DNA from: an uncultured Demequina sp.
GTDB taxonomy: Bacteria > Actinomycetota > Actinomycetes > Actinomycetales > Demequinaceae
Direction of reading: 5' to 3'
Length of the DNA stretch: 64,000 nucleotides
Assembly (NCBI GenBank): GCA_937925595.1
Contig: CALALQ010000493.1
Span: 1 to 64,000, forward strand
How positions within the stretch are numbered: position 1 is the first letter of the stretch; each line of letters starts with the position of its first letter. The translations under genes were made by a program, and so were the position numbers. Below are positions 44,112-52,226 of the stretch, in pieces. The notes beneath the pieces were generated by a model. It had not been told where the DNA came from and searched no databases. It worked only from the letters and a program-made list of their open reading frames with translations.

Positions 44112-47100
44112 ATGGATCCGCGTAGTCCAGGCATGCGCCGCTACCTGTACGAGCACCTTTTCCAGCAGACGATCGAACGGACGAAGGAAGCGACGGGGAA
44201 GACCATCCTGGTCTCCGCGGCACGCGACCTCCGCGCGAAGGTGGAGCGCAAGCTCGCCACCGAGGGTCTGTCCATGTCCGACGCCAACCTGGGGATCACC
44301 CCGGTTCTCCGGGCGATCGAGACCACGATGCGCGAGAACGTCCCGGGATACCCCGGCGTTTTCGGCGATGCCACACCCACCTCCCCCGCGTACGTCCAGA
44401 TGCAGACGTCGTTCTTCAACATGGCGGGCTTCTCCCGTCGGACCGAGGACGGCACTGTCGTCCAGCCCACGCCGGGCAAGGCCGGCCCCCGCCTCCCCAT
44501 CTCGCCCTACGACCCGCGCTGGGCTGTCCGTGCAGCGGTGAAGCAGGCCGGGTCGCAGGTCCGATACGTGCTCGACCACGAGATCGCCCAGCTGGCCGGC
44601 GGCGACGCCTCGCGCATCAGTGAGGTCAAGACACAGGACCTGCACCTGTACCAGCTCGACGAGAGCGGTCAGGCGATCGAAGCGGGCGAGGCGTACAGCT
44701 ACGACGACGCCAGCGGCATCACCGAGCTGATGACCCGCATGAGCGAGCAGGAGTACCTCCACGTCCGTGACTGGGTCATCGACGGCGCCCGCGGGGTCGA
44801 TGGACGCGTGAACGAGAAGCGCTTCATGTCGGGGGCCGCACTCGAGCGCGCAGCGGCGATCCTCGACGAGCTCCGCTCGCAGGGTGTCAGCTACACCGTG
44901 CGCCGCGACCGCAACCCCGGTCAGATCCGCGCCGAGATCACCGGGACAAAGATCGCCGTGCGCCTCACCGAGCCGCGCGAGGCAGAGCACTTCGTCGGCC
45001 GCGTGTACGACGACGGTGTGGTCACCCACTACTCGACCAACGTGAAGGCCGAGCGCGGCAACAAGACCGTGCCGTACACGCCGACCGCTGAGGAAGCCGT
45101 GGCGCTGCTGCGCATCGCGCAGGGCAAGCCCGTCAAGCGGTTCGATGGCAAGGGCCTCATCGGCGAGGTCGGCACTCACGCCGAGGTCGAGTGGGACAAG
45201 GAAGCCGGACGCCGCGTCCCGGTCGAGATGCAGGACTCGTACGTGTCCAGCAACGACAAGGCGACCATGGCTGTCGCCGGCGACCTCATCATCGACGGCA
45301 AGCCCGCCGGTCCCGGGGCGAAGGTGTTCGTTCGCCGCTCGGCCAAGACGCGCAGCACGACTGCTCAGTTCTTCCGCGACGCGGAGACCGGCGAGGCGTA
45401 CCTGCGCGAGGCCATCGACAGCGCACGCGAGAACCTCGCGGAGTCGCTCGAGGTGGACCGCCTGATCGCGGAGTACGAGGAGCGCCCCGAGGAAGCGGCT
45501 GCAGGGGAGTGGTTCCCCGACTTCAGCGGCGACGCCGAGATCGCGGCGATCCAGCGCGCATACTGGGACGTCCTCCGTGGCGCCCAGACGACGCTTCTTC
45601 GCTCGGGTGCCACCGAGGAGGACTACCTCGACAAGGTCGGCGTCATCGGGGAGCTGCAGGTGGACAGCGACATCGCTCGCACCACCCACGACATGCTCGT
45701 CAGCGACCTGGCCTACGTCGGCTCCGCTGCCCAGAAGGTCCGCGACCACGCCGCCGACGTCGTCGACGAGCTGATCGGCTCCTACGAGCCGCACGACCAG
45801 GTGCTCCTGGACGGCGAGATCGTGACGCGACGCTTCGACCCGGTGCGCGTGGCCAAGCACATGACCAGCGAGTTCGGCCCCTGGCGCAACAACGCCGACA
45901 TCGTGGCGGCGCTGCGAGTGACCGGCATCAGCGGCGACGAGATGATGGGCTCCAGCTTCTACGCGACCGCCGTCAAGGACCGCCTCGTGCAGTTCGACCC
46001 GTCGACCGCGTACGAGCCGGGAAACCACCCCGACCCCTTCGTCGGCCAGATGGGTACCGTCATCGGCAACGCGATCGAGCGCAACGGCGGTCGTGTCACT
46101 CGACTGGAGATCGACGCGCAGGGCATCGCTCAGTGGGAAGCCGAGCGGTACAGCCGCACCGGCAAGCCCGAGAAGATCAGCGGCCAGATCGGTCAGATCT
46201 TCGGCCGCGGCGAGCACGGTGAGGTCGTCACGCGATTCGCGGGCGGCGCCAACTACCTGTTCGTCCCCGGCTACGAGGCTCGCATCGCCTCCCAGCGCGC
46301 CGGCGAGGACCTCAGCGTCGAAGAGCGCACGCTGCTGCGCGGCTACGAGCAGATCATGGCCGACAGCATCGAATACCAGGTCGCCAACGACATGCTCGTC
46401 ATGCGCACGGAGGTCGGGGAGCCCACGTCCATCAACGGCGTCTACCGCCGCCTCTACGACGTGCGTCACGAGGTCGACTTCATCGAGCGGGCCACCAAGG
46501 AAGGTCTCGGTGAGCAGTGGGTCAGCGCGATCCTCGCCACCGAGGCGCGACGCGTGCGCTACCCCAGCGAGATCGCCTCGGGCTCGACCATCCACGCCGC
46601 CTGGCGCGCGGAGAACGGCGCGACCGGAGGCGACCCGGCCAACGACAACCGCTTCGACCCGTGGATCCTCACGGGTGGTCGCAACATGGCGATCATGACC
46701 GAAGAGGGCGACGGCTACTTCGACCCGGTGATGACCAACGGCGCCGTCTACCAGGGCATCACCCGCTACCTCGTCGAGGGCGCAAAGGTCGATGCCAAGA
46801 CCGGTCGAGTCATCCCGAGCGAGGACACCGCCGACCGCACCCCGCTGATGAAGCTGCCCGAGACCGAGATGATGCGGTTCGACCCGTACGACCGTCAGCA
46901 GATGTCGGCCTCGAACCTCCTCAACGCGGCCGCGGTGACCGAGCCGGTGGGCGTGGCGATGATGACGTTCGGCGGCTGGACGGCCGATGACCCGATGGTG
47001 GTCAGCAAGGAGTTCGCCGAGAAGCACGCCATCCGCGGCGCCGACGGTCAGCTGCGCGCACTCGTCCCCGGCGACAAGCTCAGCGACATGCACGGCAACA

Positions 47101-49697
47101 AGGGCGTCATCTCGCTCGTCGTCGACCGCAAGGCGCAGATCGGCCGCGACTACGACGAGTTCGACGTGAGCATGAACTACGCCGTGGATATGTTCAAGCT
47201 CAACCCCGAGCTGGACGTCGTGATGAGCCCGTTCTCCGCCGTGTCCCGCTTCAACGGCGGCACCGCGCGCGAGCTCATGCAGGAGCCCGGTGACCTGTCG
47301 CTGCCGTACAAGGGCCTCACCAAGGACACGATGGGCAAGATGCGCCTGGTCGTGACGCACAAGGACGTCGAGCGCGGCACGCGTGTCTACGACGAGCAGG
47401 CCCTTCGCGAGGGGCGCGGTCGCAAGGCATCCAGCCAGCTCGCCTGGGCACTCGGCTCCCAGGGTGCTGACCGCGTCATGGCGGAGTTCTACGGCCCGAA
47501 CAACTCGGCCGTGGCCAACTTCCGCGAGATGCTCGTCACGATGGGCCTCGACCTCGAGCCGGACGGCACGCTGCGTGTCGGGTACGACGACCTGGCCGAA
47601 GGCTCGGAGCGTCGCCTGTTCCCGATGCCGGAGCTGATCCTCACCACGACCGGATCGCTGAACGTGAACCGCATGAAGGCCGACTTCGGTCAGGTCATCG
47701 GCGACCGCGGTGGAGATCTCGAGCTGCCGTTCCCGCTGCGCTTCCCGACGGGTGAGCGCATCCCGACCGCGAGCGACTCGACCTGGAAGCTCCCGGTCAT
47801 GAGTTCGCACCTGCGCAGCGGCCAGGACCTCGACGACGGCCAGAGCACGGCGCACGACTACACCAACCAGTACCTCACGGTGTACGAGATGGCCGCGCGC
47901 TACCGGCACGCCAAGCACGTTCTGGAGACGAGCCGCGAAGGTCTCACCGCCGCGCGCATCAGCCAGCTGGAGGACCAGATCGCGGAGGCTCCGCGCCGTG
48001 CGCAGTCGGCGTTCGACGCGATCACCGACGACCTCAAGCGCAAGCGGTTCTCGGGCAAGCGGAACATCTTCAAGGAGGGCCTGATGTCCTCGCGGCTTCC
48101 GAACTCGGCGACCGCGGTCTGGACCAGCGACCCGCGCCTGGACATCGACCAGGTGGCGATCGGACCGGCGATGGCGGGTGCCCTCGGCCTCGAAGAGAAC
48201 GACTACGCCCTGCTGTGGCGCGACCCGGTGCTCCGCGACGGTGGTGTGCGCTACATGCGGGTGAAGATCGACGAGCGTCTCACCGGCATCGCGATCAACC
48301 CCGTCATGGACAAGTCGTTCGACGGTGACTTCGACGGTGACTCCGTTGCCGTCGTGCGCCTGACCAGCGACGCGGCCCGCCAGCAGGCGCTCGAGAAGCT
48401 GACCGTGGAGGCGAACCTGCTGGACCTCGGCCAGGTCGGACCCGACGCCCTGCACCCGCTGGCGATGCAGGACTCGCTCGACGTCAAGGTCACGCAGTTC
48501 GTGACCGAAGGCCGAGCGAACTCGTTCCGTGAGCGGTTCGAGGCGCTGAAGATGACCGCCAACGAGATCCAGAGCGACCTCGAGGACGGCATGATCGACG
48601 ACTACCAGGCGTGGGAGCTTCGTCACGCGCTCGTCGGCAGCCTCTCGGACTACTACCGCGAGGCCATGCAGGGCCAGTACGGCGACGCGATCCTCCGCTT
48701 CGGCGACGCCGGCGATCACGTCAAGAGCGTGATCGAAGCGTGCATCGACACCGGCGCCAAGGGCTCGCTCTCCAAGATCGGCGACTACTGCCGCCACCTG
48801 GGCGTCGACCCCGACACGATGGTCGACCTCGGCGACACCAAGCACACCCGCACGGAGGACGAGGGCGTCATGATGGCCACGGCCGTCAAGTCGCACGGCA
48901 CCGGCATCGCCGGCGCGTTCTCGCAGCGCGGCGTCAAGGCTCTGCGCAACAGCGAGCTGAAGGCGGTGCTTGAGCTGACCTACCCGGTGACGCAGTCGGT
49001 CCTCCAGGCAAAGCACGACCCGGAGGAGGCCAAGCAGAAGTACAACATGCTGATGGGTCCGGCTCGCGCTCTGTGGAAGGGTCGCAAGCTCATCGCCACG
49101 GCCGGCGAGGACGGCATGCGCCTCTGGGCGGTCGCCAAGGACGAGAAGGGTCGTGAGCTGCAGGCGGACGCGGAGACGTGGAAGGAGCAGTTCGTCGATC
49201 TCTACACGAGCAAGGACGGCCTGAACGTCTCGGTGAACGTCGACAACGTCGAGAAGGTCGCGGCTGCCCTTACCGCCCCCGACGGCAAGATCGTCGACAT
49301 CGAGGACCCGGAGAGCGTTGCCGAGCTCGGCGCGGGTTCCACGATGGACCGGCTGGCATACGGCGGCAAGTTCGAGGACGTGCTCGCGGCGGCCGCCGCC
49401 CGCGAGAACATCTTCGCGGGCACCGAGAACGCCCACTTCGCCCCGTACGCCGTCCGCGCGAACCAGCGTGCGATCGCACAGTGGGAGCGCGCGATCGAGG
49501 AGGGTGAGCCGGCGCCGGTGCTGGAGACGCAGGTGCTCGCCAACCGCGACGTGCTCTCCGAGCGTGACACCCGGGCTCGTGCGCGCGGGGCCGGTCGCAC
49601 CTCGGCGGTCGCTCAGACAGTCCGGGCGCCGCGGCCGCGGCCGACTTTCGAGTCGGCTGAGGACGCGCAGGTGGGGGTCGAGGACTTCCAGCTGTAA
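44112..49697 (+). CDS. single-chain multisubunit-type RNA polymerase (fused beta and beta-prime cores)
   Basis: 1861 residues. Beta-like part: GGWTADDPMVVSKEFAE (~953), GDKLSDMHGNKGVIS with catalytic lysines K989 and K997, and DVVMSPFSAVSRFNGGTA (~1035). Beta-prime-like part: GKRNIFKEGLMSSRL (~1314), the Mg-binding DGDFDGD at 1404-1410 (Asp 1406, 1408, 1410 match NADFDGD), bridge helix ACIDTGAKGSLSKIGDYCRHLG (~1543-1564) and trigger-loop-like KSHGTGIAGAFSQRGVKAL. Only two Cys, so no zinc clusters. About 700 residues shorter than beta plus beta-prime. No alpha or omega gene is in the window. Two-barrel single-chain polymerases are known (phage SPbeta YonO); this one is longer and plasmid-borne. 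Ends DFQL. Confidence 0.92.
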   Translation: MDPRSPGMRRYLYEHLFQQTIERTKEATGKTILVSAARDLRAKVERKLATEGLSMSDANLGITPVLRAIETTMRENVPGYPGVFGDATPTSPAYVQMQTSFFNMAGFSRRTEDGTVVQPTPGKAGPRLPISPYDPRWAVRAAVKQAGSQVRYVLDHEIAQLAGGDASRISEVKTQDLHLYQLDESGQAIEAGEAYSYDDASGITELMTRMSEQEYLHVRDWVIDGARGVDGRVNEKRFMSGAALERAAAILDELRSQGVSYTVRRDRNPGQIRAEITGTKIAVRLTEPREAEHFVGRVYDDGVVTHYSTNVKAERGNKTVPYTPTAEEAVALLRIAQGKPVKRFDGKGLIGEVGTHAEVEWDKEAGRRVPVEMQDSYVSSNDKATMAVAGDLIIDGKPAGPGAKVFVRRSAKTRSTTAQFFRDAETGEAYLREAIDSARENLAESLEVDRLIAEYEERPEEAAAGEWFPDFSGDAEIAAIQRAYWDVLRGAQTTLLRSGATEEDYLDKVGVIGELQVDSDIARTTHDMLVSDLAYVGSAAQKVRDHAADVVDELIGSYEPHDQVLLDGEIVTRRFDPVRVAKHMTSEFGPWRNNADIVAALRVTGISGDEMMGSSFYATAVKDRLVQFDPSTAYEPGNHPDPFVGQMGTVIGNAIERNGGRVTRLEIDAQGIAQWEAERYSRTGKPEKISGQIGQIFGRGEHGEVVTRFAGGANYLFVPGYEARIASQRAGEDLSVEERTLLRGYEQIMADSIEYQVANDMLVMRTEVGEPTSINGVYRRLYDVRHEVDFIERATKEGLGEQWVSAILATEARRVRYPSEIASGSTIHAAWRAENGATGGDPANDNRFDPWILTGGRNMAIMTEEGDGYFDPVMTNGAVYQGITRYLVEGAKVDAKTGRVIPSEDTADRTPLMKLPETEMMRFDPYDRQQMSASNLLNAAAVTEPVGVAMMTFGGWTADDPMVVSKEFAEKHAIRGADGQLRALVPGDKLSDMHGNKGVISLVVDRKAQIGRDYDEFDVSMNYAVDMFKLNPELDVVMSPFSAVSRFNGGTARELMQEPGDLSLPYKGLTKDTMGKMRLVVTHKDVERGTRVYDEQALREGRGRKASSQLAWALGSQGADRVMAEFYGPNNSAVANFREMLVTMGLDLEPDGTLRVGYDDLAEGSERRLFPMPELILTTTGSLNVNRMKADFGQVIGDRGGDLELPFPLRFPTGERIPTASDSTWKLPVMSSHLRSGQDLDDGQSTAHDYTNQYLTVYEMAARYRHAKHVLETSREGLTAARISQLEDQIAEAPRRAQSAFDAITDDLKRKRFSGKRNIFKEGLMSSRLPNSATAVWTSDPRLDIDQVAIGPAMAGALGLEENDYALLWRDPVLRDGGVRYMRVKIDERLTGIAINPVMDKSFDGDFDGDSVAVVRLTSDAARQQALEKLTVEANLLDLGQVGPDALHPLAMQDSLDVKVTQFVTEGRANSFRERFEALKMTANEIQSDLEDGMIDDYQAWELRHALVGSLSDYYREAMQGQYGDAILRFGDAGDHVKSVIEACIDTGAKGSLSKIGDYCRHLGVDPDTMVDLGDTKHTRTEDEGVMMATAVKSHGTGIAGAFSQRGVKALRNSELKAVLELTYPVTQSVLQAKHDPEEAKQKYNMLMGPARALWKGRKLIATAGEDGMRLWAVAKDEKGRELQADAETWKEQFVDLYTSKDGLNVSVNVDNVEKVAAALTAPDGKIVDIEDPESVAELGAGSTMDRLAYGGKFEDVLAAAAARENIFAGTENAHFAPYAVRANQRAIAQWERAIEEGEPAPVLETQVLANRDVLSERDTRARARGAGRTSAVAQTVRAPRPRPTFESAEDAQVGVEDFQL

Positions 49698-49707
49698 GCG
49701 GCTCGAC

Positions 49708-49747
49708 AAGAAGAACCCCACCCCCTTCGCGGGGGTGGGGTTCTTCG
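49708..49747 (+). terminator. strong intrinsic terminator
   Basis: AAGAACCCCACCCCC pairs with GGGGGTGGGGTTCTT. It closes the polymerase transcript. Confidence 0.88.
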
Positions 49748-49782
49748 CGTTCGGCGTCAGGCCCCCGGGTTAGGCTCGATCA

Positions 49783-50055
49783 GTGCTTGTGGGGACCGTC
49801 CGGACGACTGAGAAGCTGCAGGCGACGGTCGAGGGTCACTTGCTCGACGAGCTGCGAGAGGCAGCTGCAGGTGTCACCCCAGACGGGTTCGAGCTTGTGA
49901 GCATCCAGCCGAAGATGTCCAAGGGCAGCGCCCTGCTGACCGGTGAGGTCGTCGCCCGCCGCAACGAGCTGTCGCAGATCGAAGCGGACTCGATGGGTGC
50001 GCTCCGTGCGATCGTGCCCGAGGGGTGGCAGCTGATCGCGGTTCGATCGGTCTAG
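49783..50055 (+). CDS. small protein of unknown function, leaderless
   Basis: 90 residues starting at a GTG. The -10 candidate TAGGCT (49771-49776) ends six bases before it and there is no ribosome site. The chain (VEGHLLDELREAAAGVTPDGFELVSIQPKM; ALLTGEVVARRNELSQIEA) is alpha/beta, compact, without Cys. No family recognised. Confidence 0.5.
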   Translation: MLVGTVRTTEKLQATVEGHLLDELREAAAGVTPDGFELVSIQPKMSKGSALLTGEVVARRNELSQIEADSMGALRAIVPEGWQLIAVRSV

Positions 50056-50060
50056 GCGCG

Positions 50061-50291
50061 TCACCAGTCCTCTGTCTTCAGCGCGTATTCGACGAGGAAC
50101 TTGCGGATCTCCTTCTCGGGAACACCGTGCTTGCGGAGGACCCGGACCCAGCGAAGCGCGAAGTAGGGCAGGAGCCATGTTCGTAGGAGCCGTCTGATCT
50201 TGAGATGACGGACGGTCTTCAGCGCGAGCCACGCGACCGCGACTCCAGCGCCGCTGCCGATGAGTGTGGTGAGTGCGAGGTCGAGGGTCAT
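50061..50291 (-). CDS. small membrane-anchored basic protein
   Basis: 76 residues from MTLDLALTTL. An N-terminal membrane helix (~5-24, LALTTLIGSGAGVAVAWLALK) is followed by an Arg/Lys-rich helical part. It converges with the preceding gene. No family. The start was chosen because earlier in-frame codons form a Pro/Arg-rich stretch unlike a coding leader. Confidence 0.45.
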   Translation of the reverse strand: MTLDLALTTLIGSGAGVAVAWLALKTVRHLKIRRLLRTWLLPYFALRWVRVLRKHGVPEKEIRKFLVEYALKTEDW

Positions 50292-50428
50292 GGTGACCCC
50301 CGGAAGGGCGTGCGAAGGTCTGGCTCCCACTCGGCTGGGTATGACTTGGGGAAGGCGCATACCAGACCCGTAACGGTTAGCTGAAAGACATTCGCATATG
50401 GCTATGGTGAGGCCGCTTCGTCACGTCG

Positions 50429-51418
50429 TCAAGAGTCGGGACCGCCGACGACGACGGGTAGGTCCGGGCGAAGCCGGACGAAGCGGACGGCATGCCGGAA
50501 CGAGTAGCCGGTGCGCGCCACGTCGACGGAGACCTCGGCCATCACGGGTTCCACGAGTGTCAGCTTCACCGGGTCGCGCCGCGTCCCGAACCGGTCCAGC
50601 GCGCCCGGCTTCACAACGTCCGGCCACGGATGCTCGCCCGCCGGTGCCTCCAGGAGCGCGCCGACGCTTCGGGCGGTCGATGGTTTCAGGGGAGTGGAGC
50701 GGCCGGCGATCCTCAACTGACCATCGACCAGGAGCCCGACGACCAGCTCCTGGGGGCGGGAGATCGAGCCGATGACCGCGCCCACGACGACGTCCACGGT
50801 GTCACGACGCTTCACCTTCAGCCAGTCCCGCTCGCCCGGGCGATACGGCTGGGCGCCGCCTTTGACGACGACACCCTCGATGCCGGCTACGGCGAGATCC
50901 TCCATCCACCCCTGCGCCTCGTCGACGTCGCGGGTGATCGGTGAGAGCGAGAGCGGCGGTGACCACCCCTGTGCGAGCTCCTCCAGCAGGGTTCGCCTGA
51001 CGTCAAACGGGTGATGCCGGATGTCCCGGTCTGCGACCTCCAGCAGGTCGAACAGCACCAGCGACGCCGGCGCGCTCCGCGCGAGGTGGCGAGCCTTCGC
51101 TCCGCGCGTTGAGATGCGCTGCAACAGCACGTCGAAATCGAGCCGGCCGTCCTTCCAGGACACGATCTCGCCGTCGACGACGACGCCCTCCGGAAGCTGC
51201 TCGGAGAGAGCCTCGGCGATCTCCGGGAACACCTCGGTCATGTCAGTGCCATGGCGCGACCAGACGGTGACGGCACCCTCGATCGTGCGCACAGCCGTCA
51301 TCCGGATGCCGTCCCACTTCGGCTCCATCCGGGTGCCGCCGGGCATGCTCGCTGGCGCAGGGAGCGCGGCGACGGCCTTCGCGAGGACGACACCCGGAGC
51401 GGTGCGAGTGGCGGCCAT
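50429..51418 (-). CDS. ATP-dependent DNA ligase
   Basis: 329 residues. The adenylation motif EPKWDGIR places the active Lys at K34. DGEIVSW is motif III, EGVVVKGG motif IV and WLKVKRR motif V, followed by a short OB-fold domain. It is the length of LigC/LigD-ligase-domain enzymes, which seal nicks in repair or after plasmid processing; only the ligase domain is present, without primase or nuclease. TAGCTT as -10 ends six bases before the ATG, so the gene is probably leaderless. Transcribed against the polymerase and the 52 kb operon. Confidence 0.88.
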   Translation of the reverse strand: MAATRTAPGVVLAKAVAALPAPASMPGGTRMEPKWDGIRMTAVRTIEGAVTVWSRHGTDMTEVFPEIAEALSEQLPEGVVVDGEIVSWKDGRLDFDVLLQRISTRGAKARHLARSAPASLVLFDLLEVADRDIRHHPFDVRRTLLEELAQGWSPPLSLSPITRDVDEAQGWMEDLAVAGIEGVVVKGGAQPYRPGERDWLKVKRRDTVDVVVGAVIGSISRPQELVVGLLVDGQLRIAGRSTPLKPSTARSVGALLEAPAGEHPWPDVVKPGALDRFGTRRDPVKLTLVEPVMAEVSVDVARTGYSFRHAVRFVRLRPDLPVVVGGPDS

Positions 51419-51502
51419 GCCGCGAAGCTACTCTGTCGGCCCGGCGAGCGGCAGGGGCTTGCGCTCTGTCACAGGAGTGGCGCAAGCCGATAGATTGCGC
51501 CT

Positions 51503-52036
51503 GTGGACTGGGGATCCTTCTGGAAAGATGCACTGCCGTGGGTGACCGCGTTGACGGCGGCGGCGGTGGCGGTCTATCAACTGAGCGAGTCGCGCGCGGC
51601 CATCAGGAAGTACGAGCGGTGGCGACAGGTCGCGTCGGACGCGAAGCAGGGTGATGTGATCCACGATCGTGCCGCCGGGCGGGACCTCCAGAAGCATGCC
51701 GAAGAACAGGCGAGACGAGCGTTGGTCAGACATCTGGCTAGCAATGACACCACCGGCACCACCTTCCTCCCGGAACTCCGAGTGCTGCTCTGGGCCTTCG
51801 CCGCGGGCGGTCTTCTCCTTCTCGTGCAGAGCGCGATACTCGAGCCGCGGATCTGGACGCGCGTCCAAGGGGACGAAAGTTTCCGCATGCTGGTGACGGC
51901 CTACCTCATCATCGGCTCGCTTTGGCCTCTCGCATACGCGTGGGCGACCCTCGCAGCGCGACGGAAGTGGCGCCGCAGGCTGGGTCTCACACCCTCCCAC
52001 AGGGAGGTGAATCGGGGCGGCGAGGGGTCTCAATAG
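51503..52036 (+). CDS. membrane protein of unknown function
   Basis: 177 residues starting at a GTG that follows the -10 candidate TAGATT (51491-51496) by six bases, so leaderless. Membrane helices at ~10-24, ~94-113 (LLWAFAAGGLLLLVQSAIL) and ~130-150 (AYLIIGSLWPLAYAWATLAA), with a charged loop between. No family. An inverted repeat CTTGCGC/GCGCAAG lies over the promoter between this gene and the divergent ligase. Confidence 0.5.
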   Translation: MDWGSFWKDALPWVTALTAAAVAVYQLSESRAAIRKYERWRQVASDAKQGDVIHDRAAGRDLQKHAEEQARRALVRHLASNDTTGTTFLPELRVLLWAFAAGGLLLLVQSAILEPRIWTRVQGDESFRMLVTAYLIIGSLWPLAYAWATLAARRKWRRRLGLTPSHREVNRGGEGSQ

Positions 52037-52122
52037 GTGCCAGTCGGCCACCGCTGGGCACGCGGTGCCCACTCGGTGGCCAGTCGGCGGACGCCGTCGG
52101 CGGCGGTGTTAGCGATGTCTCA

Positions 52123-52180
52123 TTTCTGCACGGAAATGAGCGAAAACGGCTAGACTGACCTCTTATACGAGCAGAAAACG
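52123..52180 (+). promoter_or_regulatory. two tandem plasmid-wide elements around a -10 box (copies 16 and 17)
   Basis: TTTCTGCACGGAAATGAGCG continues AAAACGG (52123-52149). Then -10 TAGACT (52151-52156) and CTCTTATACGAGCAGAAAAC to 52179. It lies 46 bases before the start at 52227. Confidence 0.65.
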
Positions 52181-52226
52181 AACCCAGCATCGGCGGGAAT
52201 CGTAGCTCCGGATGAAGAGGACGGCG

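Noticed and set aside
43902..49721. 1939-residue minus-strand open frame opposite the RNA polymerase gene
   Set aside because: Antisense shadow: low-complexity Arg/Leu/Val/Gly composition, no domain, while the plus strand encodes clear polymerase motifs.
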